64,000 nucleotides of DNA, from NCBI RefSeq assembly GCF_037975245.1, contig NC_092570.1:19665418-19729417 (forward strand), written 5' to 3'. This stretch comes from Apostichopus japonicus. Lineage: Eukaryota; Echinodermata; Holothuroidea; Aspidochirotida; Stichopodidae. Under the pieces are notes generated by a model. The model did not search any database and was not told the origin of the DNA. It saw only the letters and a list, made by a program, of their open reading frames with translations. The position numbers were made by a program, and so were the translations under genes. Positions 13,201 to 23,700 of this stretch are shown in pieces (the first letter of the stretch is position 1; each line of letters opens with the position of its first letter).

Positions 13201-13998
13201 TTGCAATGCACAGAAAACAATATAGCACACCTTCTCGCTATGATACATCTACATGTAAGTTTCACAAACATCCATCAGCCCGTCCGTTGTTGAGTTATCG
13301 CTGACCCAAGCAAGTGTCACAGACGCACACACACACATGTATGCACACGCCAACCTGACTGCATTGGTTCCTTTGCTTCCAGCAAGGAACCAGAACGAAA
13401 GACCAAACATCCATTACTAAAGCTTCACTGAATGGTTATTTATATGCACTGAAGGCAAACAGCAGTGACAGAATCCTTTTACATCATAGAAAATCATAGC
13501 ACTATTTGTGGGGAGGGAGCAGGGAGGGGGAAACATGTGATTCTCATTTCAAAATTACTCTATAAACTATATAAATACAGAAACTATAAGAATACAGAAT
13601 ATATCTATCAGAAATGATATGCACAGAAAATATCACTTCCATTTTGCTACAGTATACTTGTGTCCAAATCAGGTACATTTGTAATCCAGACTGGCTTATG
13701 CAAAGATGCTTTTCTTATATGTACTGGTGGCAGTAGGTTACAGTAAAATGTCCACATCAAATTATATTACATACAACATGCAGCTTCATCCAAACAAGTT
13801 AACATACATAGCTTTATTACATTAATCACCAAAAATATGTGATGATTTAACTGCGTAAAATGAGGTCACATCACAGTACTACTTACCTCCATCAACGAAT
13901 GATTTGGGTGTAAATCCAAAATATTGTGTTTCATATTCTTTACGATCTGTCAGTGGATGTAAACCAGTTGCAGAACTCTCACCTTGGTTGGAGGCCAT
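4215..13998 (-). CDS. MIS12: MIS12 kinetochore complex component homologue (8 exons)
   Basis: Product is the Mis12 subunit of the Mis12/MIND complex, which in animals links inner-kinetochore CENP-C to Ndc80 and KNL1 at centromeres. Coding exons in order: 13887-13998, 12584-12651, 11574-11615, 11040-11162, 8575-8658, 6974-7094, 4942-5048 and probably 4215-4250. Every junction is GT-AG and the phases (1,0,0,0,0,1,0) agree, giving about 230 residues against roughly 205 in vertebrates. Family marks: EYETQYFGFTPKSF near residues 22-35 matches the conserved N-terminal YE-QFFGFTP motif. Residues 75-115 end in IPSGIVLPEDK, matching the IPSNILLPEDK segment of vertebrate MIS12. The rest is heptad-rich helix (LDNELEELREKIRN, then QLLTQCNAMKATQAERN). 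Start is the ATG at 13998, just after a splice acceptor. Introns are large and hold two inverted-repeat elements. The last exon is the least certain part. Confidence 0.88.
5577..6060. repeat. Diverged ~245-bp tandem duplication with TTTGACCTTTGG motif
   Basis: TGACCT...CACGGCAACTACATATTTT at 5577 matches TGACCTTGATCCCCATGGCA... at 5808, and CTTTGACCTTTGGTTC followed by an AAATTCGGCC-type motif occurs at 5679 and 5922. It lies in a MIS12 intron. A short (CA)n tract follows at 6288-6304. Confidence 0.6.
7138..8235. mobile_element. Inverted-repeat element with internal 61-bp minisatellite
   Basis: Ends are perfect 16-bp inverted repeats, GGGTCATTCCATGCCA at 7138-7153 and its complement at 8220-8235, flanked by TTTA on both sides (7134-7137, 8236-8239). 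The inverted similarity continues imperfectly for about 200 bases on each side (CATAATATAAAGGTAAGAAT, ATCGGCTTTCA, C-run/G-run, GCCATTTTGAATT). Between the arms lie nine 61-bp tandem units. No transposase. Non-autonomous DNA transposon, superfamily uncertain; it sits 43 bp from MIS12 exon 6. Confidence 0.85.
7417..7970. repeat. 61-bp minisatellite, 9 copies, inside the inverted-repeat element
   Basis: Unit contains GGGGATTACAAATATGGGCA and TTAATGAAGTGTAGGAGGGC. Starts of GGGCATT at 7448, 7508, 7569, 7630, 7691, 7752, 7813, 7864 and 7925 give a 60-61 bp period. The seventh unit has an internal deletion of about 10 bp. Confidence 0.92.
8932..10802. mobile_element. Foldback-like element: ~510-bp inverted arms around a 191-bp tandem array
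   Basis: 8932-9440 is the imperfect reverse complement of about 10300-10802. TTCTCAGCA(A)ATTAAACATC pairs with GATGTTTAATTGCTGAGAA, ACTTAAAAATGCCAAAATAT with its complement near 10655-10682, and GTCATCTTTGACAG-type sequence pairs at the inner ends. The centre holds the 191-bp repeats. No transposase coding; open frames in the two arms are mirror images. Flanking duplications could not be fixed. It lies in the MIS12 intron between exons 4 and 5. Confidence 0.85.
9612..10225. repeat. 191-bp tandem repeat, two full and one degenerate copies
   Basis: AAGGTCATT(C/G)AATTCAATAC recurs at 9634, 9825 and 10017 (period 191-192). The last copy decays, but TTCCACATGT...AAGCCTG near 10205 echoes 9612, so the array is bounded by the same motif. 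Confidence 0.88.
11040..11162 (-). CDS. MIS12: MIS12 exon 4 (conserved IPSGIVLPEDK segment)
   Basis: A 41-codon in-phase exon (acceptor TTTTGTAG, donor GTAAAG). It encodes an amphipathic helix (DAFDKAFDRLENYLMKN) followed by IFHIPSGIVLPEDK. Vertebrate MIS12 has the same order: helix, then IPSNILLPEDK. This exon and exon 1 carry the family assignment. Confidence 0.88.
12900..13145. repeat. Diverged ~115-bp direct repeat rich in GGGCCCAA / TGGTCCCAAAA
   Basis: GGGGCCCAATAAAAC...AATGGTCCCAAAAATACTTGG resembles GTGGGCCCAAATGGTTCCAAAAATATTGG about 90-115 bases on. Remaining intron sequence around it (12652-13886) shows no exon. Confidence 0.5.
13887..13998 (-). CDS. MIS12: MIS12 coding exon 1 (start codon, YE-Q-FGFTP motif)
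   Basis: Encodes residues 1-37 plus one base. The initiator lies six bases inside the exon, behind a long T-rich tract ending ACCAG, so a separate 5' untranslated exon is expected upstream. Donor is GTAAGT. It carries EYETQYFGFTPKSF, the most diagnostic MIS12 motif in the window. Confidence 0.88.
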
Positions 13999-15133
13999 TC
14001 TTGCTGGTAAAAAAAAAGAAAAAAAAACTTAAAATTTCAGGACTTCTACATGCACTTCACATTAAATCAGCAAAAATGAAAGCATACTTGTACAGGTAAA
14101 AAATGAAGTGTTCATAACCACCTGAAAACTCAAACATTAATAGAATGCAGTATTTTTTGTTTCCCTCCATTTGCAATTCCCTGAGAATGGACTGAAAATG
14201 CAATCGCAACTTCCCTGGTGGAACACATTTATCTATTGGAGGATTACTGTACATCAGTTTGCCAGAGGGCCATATTGAAGTTTTTTCAATGATCTTGGAT
14301 GTTCAGCAAGATATATGGAATCGAGCCATCACTATTCATTCAGCTGTAAGGCAATGGAGAAAATGTATCACTTTATTCCCATAGCAGAAGAATGAAGGGT
14401 TATTATTGGTATAATTAATATATAGAGTACACAACCTTCTCTGAAGGCAACTTTTTGGGTGGAGCAGTCAAGTTGATTAAAATTATTCTTCCTCTTATAT
14501 TTAATATAAATTAACAATTCTCGTCCCACAGCAGATGTGTTATTCTCGAAAATTTCTGAATACAGGGATTAGAGGCCTATCTAGCATTGATTTTCCAACT
14601 GTGACTCTGACTTCAGCAAAAGATATGCTGTTAGGGACATGTGTCGCTCTCAACAGTGTTTTTCAAGTAATATATAGGCCTACAGTATATCTAACAATTA
14701 TTTCCCCACCATGACTGGGGCGAGACTCTGATTCCAGCAAACATGTCCTGTTCTTATGTTTCATTCTCTAATGCCAAAAATAAGCTGTTGGAAAAGTGTG
14801 GGATGGATGATAACTTTTCTGAATGATGAAGTACTTAATATCCTGCACAATTCATATAGGCCTACGTAGTAGTAATACTCTCGTCCATCATCCCCGCACC
14901 CCCCCCCCCCCAAAGAAAAACCTACTGCATCACGGGAGATTTCAAATTATGATTATGAAAGCAAACTTCTGAACCGTTCGTAGTGTACATGAATTGTTGA
15001 TTTCCACTTTATCCAACAACTTCAAGTGTGTTCAATGTAACATTGTGCATATAGTTTCGTGAAACTGGTACCTGTTAAAAACTAGCGAGAGGGAAATCTT
15101 AAACTGTGTAAACAGTTCGATGTGCTAATTTAC

Positions 15134-15270
15134 CTCACGAATCCAATTTTGCGAGTCCAGAATACAACAAACTGTCCAGTTTCAGTTTCTTTTCATAGCT
15201 TAATCGGTTTCCAGGAGTAAGAACCCTAACAAATTGAAAACTGAAAAGGTTTTTTTTCCGATGTTTAGAT
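15134..15270 (-). promoter_or_regulatory. Probable 5' untranslated exon and promoter region of MIS12
   Basis: Because the ATG exon starts right after an acceptor, a leader exon is required. Reading minus strand, a good donor GTAAAT follows GATTCGTGAG at 15134, with unstructured leader-like sequence upstream to about 15270. No TATA box is evident. This is inference from splice signals only. Confidence 0.35.
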
Positions 15271-17601
15271 AGTGGCGGGAAATTTGACGTATCGTTGGAA
15301 GGGCTCACCATCGAAATATATAAATATGTACGGCGATGATGTTCACGGAATTACTAAACCGAATTGGTTACTTCACGGAATTACTAACGATTCAGTCTGT
15401 CCAAGAGATTATTTTCTAAATATGCTGTCGAAGACGGCGAGCTTTTTTCCCGATGCAGCTTTATGTATATTGTCGGACTGGGAGGTGTGGTGGGGGAGGT
15501 GGGTCGGACTGTCAACCACTTTTTGCTATAGTAGTTCCAGAAAGTGATGGCGCACTTTCACAAAATAATAAGATTGCGCTCTACAGGGGCAGTCTTGTAA
15601 AATTCATGAAAGGTGCCCCTTTTCATGCTTATAACGTGCCCCTTTGCAAATACCCTTTGTCCAGTCTTGCAATGGAAAAGTGCCTTTTGTTATTATATAC
15701 TTATGTTTTATTTTGAAATTAACAAAACAAAAAAACAAATAGAAAGTGCCCATTTTGTCAAGTTAAGAGATGAATTTGTAGTAATATAATTCTTGTCCCT
15801 CTGTCCTTCAAAGTTTGCAAATGCCCCCCCCCCCCCAATCAATCAGGATGAACCCTTTTCTGTTCCGTCTGCCTACACAAAGTGTGTGGTCGGGATGGCT
15901 CTTCCAAGAGATGTCAAAGCCACCTACATTTCCTCACAAAATTTTGTTGCAGAAAGCTTGATCAAGTGCCCTACATACATCATTTTTGAATGGGAGAGGA
16001 GGGTTTATCCTAGCTTGAGACATACTGCAGTGACCCACTCGCTAAGGATCCACTGGGGATAGCGGGTCTTGGATTTCCCATAAGCTACAGTTTTTCTGAT
16101 AATTCTTGTTCTCTGTAGTGATTTTGAAGCACAAAAAGTACATGTCAGAAAGTGTAGGTACCCTAACTCTATGGTTTGTCTATTGCATTATATTTCACTT
16201 ATAATTTAAAAACCATCATTACAACAATTGGGGGAACTCTGTGCCTCCCACCACACTCCCCACCCCCTCCCATCTCCACCCCTTCCCCCACCCATTTCAA
16301 CCTCAATCATATAATTACCTGAGAAGAGCAATAACCTACATTATATTAAAACAGAGTAGATAAGAATTAATGAAACATGACTGAACTTTTCTGAAACAGA
16401 GAAAAATAGACAATTAAGGAGTTGAAATGTTAGTTGAGTTTTGATGATTCGACAGTAGAAATGACATAACAATATCACACAAAGTATCTGTCCATGACCT
16501 CTAAATTGATAGACAGCTAGATAAGGAGATCTACCATAAAAATCATTTAACTGGGTATACAAGTAGATCCAACCTGTGATGACAGTATAGCGCTAGTATT
16601 GTACACAGGCTATCGACTAACCCAGACAACGATAGGTCAGCGGTTGACCTTTGCTTTCCCGTGGAAGGTCAAGTAAAAAAAAAAGGACATATATTGTCAT
16701 ATCACACAAAAATGAAATTATTATTATGTAATTTAATGTAATACCAATAAAAGAATGAGTTACTTAATACAAACAATATTGGAGTGTCATTTCAAACTGA
16801 AAGTAATTTTCTGTGTATACACAATTCCAACATGCTTAGAAAATTGATGTAATAACAACATTGTAATTATGTGTGGGTATAAAATGAAAGCCAAAAGGAC
16901 AAGGAAAAGTGAATGATTTGAACCCATCTCCCCCTGCCTCAAGTTAAGGGAATTGATTTCGATACAATTCATATACATATGACTCATTGAGGGCTATTCT
17001 CCACTGTCTGTTACTTTAAACTTTGTATAAAATTTTCACACAGCTTTGAGATGTTCCATAAAGTGAGTTTCAAACACATATGGAAGGAAAGTATTCTTCA
17101 GCATCACTTAAGAAAAATGTATCACAAAAACAAGTTGCACTTGAAGTAATGAAAATCTGTAGTATTTCAGTAGAATGTTAGAAAATGCATTTAATACTTT
17201 TGTGCTTATTCATTTCAAAACATTCAAATATATAAAATGTCTTAGCTGACATCCCTGCAATTAAGGCGCTCACTCCATGTAATACATAGTACTTGAAACA
17301 ACAGTCAGGTATAAGTAATTAATTTAATGCATAGACAGCTTAATTTAAGTACCAAAAACCCATCTTTGAGCAGTAATTCTCAAATATTCCCTTCCTTTGT
17401 TGCAAAGTCAACGAATTTTTCTTATCATACCATCAGCATCCTTGAAGTAAAGTTGGACAAGAAAAAACAAAATTAGGCCACCATTTGACAAGAAAGTAAT
17501 ATCATATTTTAGAAAGCCCATTGATGTCAATATTTTGTTACATTTTCAAACTCTCCAGATTGGTTTCATTTCATGACTTTGTCTGCAGATTGATGAGTAA
17601 T
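15271..17601. other. Intergenic region between MIS12 and the S28 gene; no gene seen
   Basis: Short open frames here lack splice logic or recognisable motifs. Only homopolymer C/A runs (15825, 16676) stand out. The 3' end of the S28 transcript must fall here, but no single poly(A) signal could be singled out. Confidence 0.5.
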
Positions 17602-17708
17602 TCAGCTGAGCCAAGCAATCAGATAACTCTGGATATCTTCTCTGGCCTTCACGAGAGAAGCGGGATCGGTTGAAGATGCAGGGTACATATCAGCACAGTG
17701 AGCAGTGC
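17602..17708 (-). CDS. PRSS16-like: S28 protease last exon (catalytic histidine, stop)
   Basis: Begins by completing a glycine codon, then [10 protein letters not shown] with His462. The tail ends in the helix [15 protein letters not shown] and TGA, which is normal S28 ending length. Confidence 0.92.
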
Positions 17709-20700
17709 CTAGTGTCAAGGAGGGGGAAAAGTTAAAAGTTTGATTAGGCATTCCTTTTTATACAGGTCCAGAAACAATTGTCTATCTTTGGCAGTTAAAA
17801 GCATTCTTGCCAGTGTAGATATATACATGTCACATTTATCACGCAGAGGTAATTTTGGTACAAATTTAATATCAATGTGCAACAAACAGTCACAGCCCCA
17901 ATACTGAGACAGAAACAACAATGCTCTCAATTGTGTAAATTTGACTCACACTCCTAGCATATTGCCCTGACTTGCCACTGCATATTAAATCTAATGTTAA
18001 TGTACACCAAAGATTTTCATAGGATAATATTCAATCAATCGATAAGTGATTGCAGCAAGCAAGGCTACTTCAGAATCCATCACACAAATCATCAAGAAAT
18101 CTTACATGATGAGAAACCGAGCAAACCAGTTCTTACCATTGATAAACACTGCTGGTTGTTCATTGGTAGCATTTTTGGTGATGCCCAGGAAGTGCCAAGG
18201 GTCTATGCTTCCATTAGGATAGACTACTTTGGACGCCTGGATACCGTACCCCCCATAGTAAGTATTTGAGCGAGATATGCCCTTCTCCAGATTTTCTTGG
18301 CTGAATTTTGAACCGTATATATCCAAACATTGCTGAAGAGAAAATCTGCAAAACAGAAGACAGAGTCGTGTAATTATGTTCCTTAAAGTAGAAATATATT
18401 AATATGCAAAATTGGGAAACCAGCTTCTCTGATATTGAACTTATTTTACCACAACATTACATTGCAGGGCAAGCATACATGATATAATATAACTTTATTG
18501 TAGTGTGTTAATTCACAATGTAATTACTAAAATGCCTCTTGATCTGCTTTGGACAAATATTTGCAAAAGGAAAGCAGGAAAGTTTTGAAAGACATGTTAG
18601 ACTAGAAAACAGAACATAGCAGTGAACCAAGAGATCAAGGGACCGGATGGTGGTGCCAGTCAGCAGGCAAGTTTTTAAGATTAAATTATAGAAAGTCCAC
18701 CTTTTTAATATCGAAACTTACGTCAGGGGGAATCCTTCACCAAAAGGTTGAACTGTAGAGTCACTCGTCTGGAAAAAGCCAAATTCTGTACAGGTCTGGT
18801 ATGTCCATTGTCTTCCTGTGTTGAAAAATGCAAATCATTATATTAATTGTTTTCTTCTTAATTAGAGCAGTAGCAACAAAAAAAGGCAAGGGTTTTCTCT
18901 ATTACAATGATAATGGCTGATAATCACCTGTAGCAGCAGAAAACATCATTTTACAAATTGCTCTTTAAATCATATCGTACTGAAAACTTTTACATAGCAA
19001 TGTGACAAGCCTTAGGTCTTGAAAAATGATTTGTAAACTTTCAGCTTTTTAAAAAACTGTTCAACTAGAAAAAAAGAGTCCTTAAAGCATTTCCTAGGTA
19101 ATTGGCAATGGGTAATTTTCTGGATATATTATAACATAAATGAATTACTACATCAGCCATGCTACTTTTCATCTTTTCAAGGCTAAGACCTTCCAACATC
19201 AGGTAACTGTTCAGGTACGTACCTATCTGACACTTGAGTTCTCTAAACTACTAAATTTGTATCCGTCTGTGAGATATTTACCTCCAATACCAGCAGAACT
19301 GGTCCAAGATATTTCTTTCAGCTCAGAGATCATGTCTTGGTATTTGCAGTCAAGGCACTTCTCCTGGTACGTCTTTAGGATGAGGCTATTAACTTTAGCA
19401 TATCTGGATACTTCTTTCCCAACGCTTTGGTCAGTCATTATATCACAGAGTGTGTCAAGTGTTATATTTGTTCCTACGGCACCCTAGAAGGGCAAAAGTG
19501 AAACGTTTTCAGCATATGACTACGTTTATTTAGACATGGCTTACATAGAACAATTCCAAAAGGTTATTTTCTCAATTCAATTGTACTTAGTAGAACTAAG
19601 AATGGACGTTTGGTTAGGAATGGTGTGGGGAAGAAAGGTGGTGGGGATTTCCGCTATAAAATTAGATAAAAAATGGAATTGTTCTCATTAATCTGCGTTC
19701 TTTTGAGTTATACTGTCATTGGATCAAATATCAAAGGTCATAAACCTCACATACTATGTTATGATATTACACCCATGCAAAGACTAACCAATAACACCCC
19801 ATATGGGAAATAAAACTTTAATATTTAATTAGAATAAACAAAATGAAATGTCAAAGGTCATTAGGTCTAATGTCAACATTAGCCTAATGTGGCTGAAAAT
19901 TGAAGCAAACTAAACTCAACTGAAATCAACACTGATGAAAGTATGAATGGGCATGGGCTGTTTTGCCACCATAACTTATGATGTCAAAAGGCCAGGGGTA
20001 AAATGTCGAAAACTCTTAAAGCCTGCCTTTGGGGAATTTCAATTGTGTCAAAACAAAAGCTATTGTATTTGTATGGGAAATAGGAACAAACAGTAAGAAA
20101 TTACAGTTGAATGTTGGTAACATTTGGCAAAACTGTGTCTTGTGAAACCTATACCACCATAATGTATGCCAATGGATTCTAACCTAAGTAGTTTCATGAG
20201 TATGTCTGTGATGAGTGTTGTTATGACAACACAGTTAATAATCCATACATTAAAGATAATATGGATTGCAAACCAACTGTGTTTTGCCATAAACCAAAGA
20301 TTAACAAACCTCAAAGGCACGGTTGTCTTTGTTATACTGAACCACACCTGCAAAATTTCCAGAGAGAGATTCCAGAAAGTTGGCCACATCTAAGACATTG
20401 CTCAGATTTAGTGGCGAACAAAGACTACAGAAATACAAAGCGAGATAATCTCGGGATTAATTACTGTGAAATGAAAAGGGGCAGAGACAATACAAAGAGA
20501 GATAATCTCGGGATTAATTACTGTGAAATGAAACAAAGAGAGATAATCTCGGGATTAATTACTGTGAAATGAAAAGAAACATAAATCTGGCTATGCCCCT
20601 TATTGTTTGTATTAACTAAATTTGAAATATTACAGGAACTTTTCACTTGAAAACACTGGGAATAATTAAGTTAACATTTTATGTCATATTTTTGCAGACA

Positions 20701-23700
20701 TATGAATTTTACTTCTCAGAAATATAGAAAATATCTTCAGTTTACAAAAGCTGTTAGTTATATTTTCATTTGTGTAGTTATGTACCCATTTTGCATACCA
20801 TTTACTATGTGATACCGGATAAAACTACTCTGCATTTGCATAGTAATGCACCCACTTTGCATACCATTTACTATGTGATACCGGATAAAACTACTCTGCA
20901 TTTGCATAGTAATGTACCCACTTTGCATACCATTTACTATGTGATACCGGATAAAACTACTCTGCATTTGTGTAGTTATGTACCCACTTTGCATAGCATT
21001 TGCTATGTGATACCGGATAAACTACTCTGCATTTGCAAAGTAATGTACCCACTTTGCATAGCATTTGCTATGTGATACCGGATAAACTACTCTGCTTTTG
21101 CATAGTAATGTACCCACTTTGCATACCATTTGCTATGTGATACCGGATAAAACTACTCTGCATTTGCATAGTAATGTACCCACTTTGCATACCATTTACT
21201 ATGTGATACCGGATAAAACTACTCTGCATTTGCATAGTTATGTACCCATTTTGCATAGCATTTACTATGTGATACCGGATAAAACTACTCTGCATTTGCA
21301 TAGTAATGTACCCACTTTGCATACCATTTACTATGTGATACCGGATAAAACTACTCTGCATTTGCATAGTAATGTACCCATTTTGCATACCATTTACTAT
21401 GTGATACCGGATAAAACTACTCTGCATTTGCATAGTTATGTACCCATTTTGCATAGCATTTACTATGTGATACCGGATAAAACTACTCTGCATTTGCATA
21501 GTAATGTACCCACTTTGCATACCATTTACTATGTGATACCGGATAAAACTACTCTGCATTTGCATAGTTATGTACCCATTTTGCATACCATTTACTATGT
21601 GATACCGGATAAAACTACTCTGCATTTGCATAGTAATGTACCCACTTTGCATACCATTTACTATGTGATACCGGATAAAACTACTCTGCATTTGCATAGT
21701 TATGTACCCACTTTGCATACCATTTGCTTTGTGATACTGGATAAACTATTCCCTGCTGTTATCTGTGAACTCTTCATCCTAATATGCTGCTTGTCATACG
21801 AATCCGTCCTACTGCATACATTAAACATCAACAAAAGTGGTAGTAAACCTTGCCCACATTTGCATGACACTCACCTAAAACTTTTTTCCATATCTTTCCA
21901 CTCAGTTGCATTCTTTAAGGCAGCCTGCAGTTGAGACGTGGCACTCTTTACAGCTTGGACGCATGTTGCCGACTGTTTACTGGTCAAAAGAGAAGCTTTC
22001 ACCACATCAAAGTACTCTGTAAAATGTAAACATTGAATATGCAGGGAAGATTGTACTTGAAAGATGAACCGTTCAAAATTGGTTCCAGCGCCTTCGTAAT
22101 GCAATCTTATCACTTCCTGTTCTTCTTATTTATTTGTTTATCTATCTATCTATTTTTTTAGAACTCAAACATACTTCAAGATTGCTTTGACTGCTGTTTG
22201 CCATCAGTTCAGTATCTTTTGATGGAGGGGAGGGGTGAGAGGTGGGGGTGGGCATGGTGAAGAGAGCAGCAATTTTAGATGAAGTCACCCCTGATACCCA
22301 TCACATACATGAAGTTGCCACAGAACACTGCAATGTGTTATACCATTACTGAAATTCATGACTTCACTTGTAAAAGACTGCAAAGGTTATGTATGTAACA
22401 ACTACCAGAACTTATTGGACGCTGAACGATACTGATAATCGACAGTAATTGTTCTATTAAGTTATTAATCTCACCATGTATCCACCGTCCTCCCCCCCTC
22501 CCCCACTCCACAATTAAATGGTTACTTTAGTTGGTCTATTTACTAGTGATAAACATAGCACATCAAAAAAGGGGTCAATGAGTAGCATTCCCATATAAAC
22601 GGCAAACCCTTTTCTTTGTGCATTGGCTACTTTACCACTAAAATTGATCACAAACCTTTGAAATTCAGCTTTGATTGTACAGGAGCACTGGTTGCCACAG
22701 CAGCAGATATCAGATGAGGATATTTCAATCTCATCCAAGCAGACAGGCTACCTGTGATTATGGGCCGGAAACAAATATTAAAGTTAGAAAATGAATGAAA
22801 ATGAATTTTCCTCTTTTATGTAAACATGCCATCATGTGAAGATGTTAAAAACTTAAACCTTCACACCACAAAGTAAATAGTGGTTATTCAATCATGGATT
22901 GGTTACACAACACTGTGGTTACACGGGGATATTTCCACAAGCAGATTAATGTCAGACTGTGTCCTGGACTGATATATTCCTTCATGGAAATAAAGTAGTT
23001 CTGCTTTGTACTAAAACCGTTCGACTATGATTTGCTTTTCTTGGTTTCGGAGATTTTACACGAACATAGGAAATACTCTTATTGTCACTGACATTAGGAG
23101 AAGAGCTAACAGGGAACACCACCACGGTTGTTTAAGTACGCTTTGCTAACATTTCAGTGTGTTATCGTGGTGAAGGGTGAAGTAATACTGGCAGGTTTGG
23201 ATCATTTCGTCGCTACGGAAACTTGGAATATCTGGCAAAAAGGAAGACACTTTGGAATCACTGACCCACACTTTGGCACCTTAAAATTATTTCAAAGGCA
23301 GTGCAGAAGATGATGAGATGACCAAAGGAGTCTTCCTTGCTTTAATAGAAGACAACGAGCAAAGTTTAGAGAACCAAAACCTAGAGAAGCATTCTGTACC
23401 AACCTGAGTAAGAACCTCCAAAGGACACCCACTTATTACCAGTTAGACCCATCTTCTGTGTCATGTTGGCCTGGAAATTAGCCAAGTCTGCCAATGCCTG
23501 CTCACTACTTAAATACTGCAGATTGTCAACACTCAAGTCACTAAAAAGGAGCAAAATAGATTAAAAGTCTGTAGGTTGTAAAGTTTATATATATACTTTT
23601 TCTTGTGTTTGTAATGGAAGGTTTTTCTTGTGGGGGGGGGGGGCCATACTGACTCAAAACACAACCTCTCATAGCTATAAAATATGAATTGTAATGATCC

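Noticed and set aside
20760-21740. CRISPR array
   Set aside because: Tandem 66-bp units without unique spacers, in a eukaryotic intron, no cas genes.
21068-21934. Long open frames of 216 and 278 codons on both strands
   Set aside because: They are translations of the 66-bp minisatellite (66 is a multiple of three) inside an intron; the same unit is open on both strands and there is no start or splice context.
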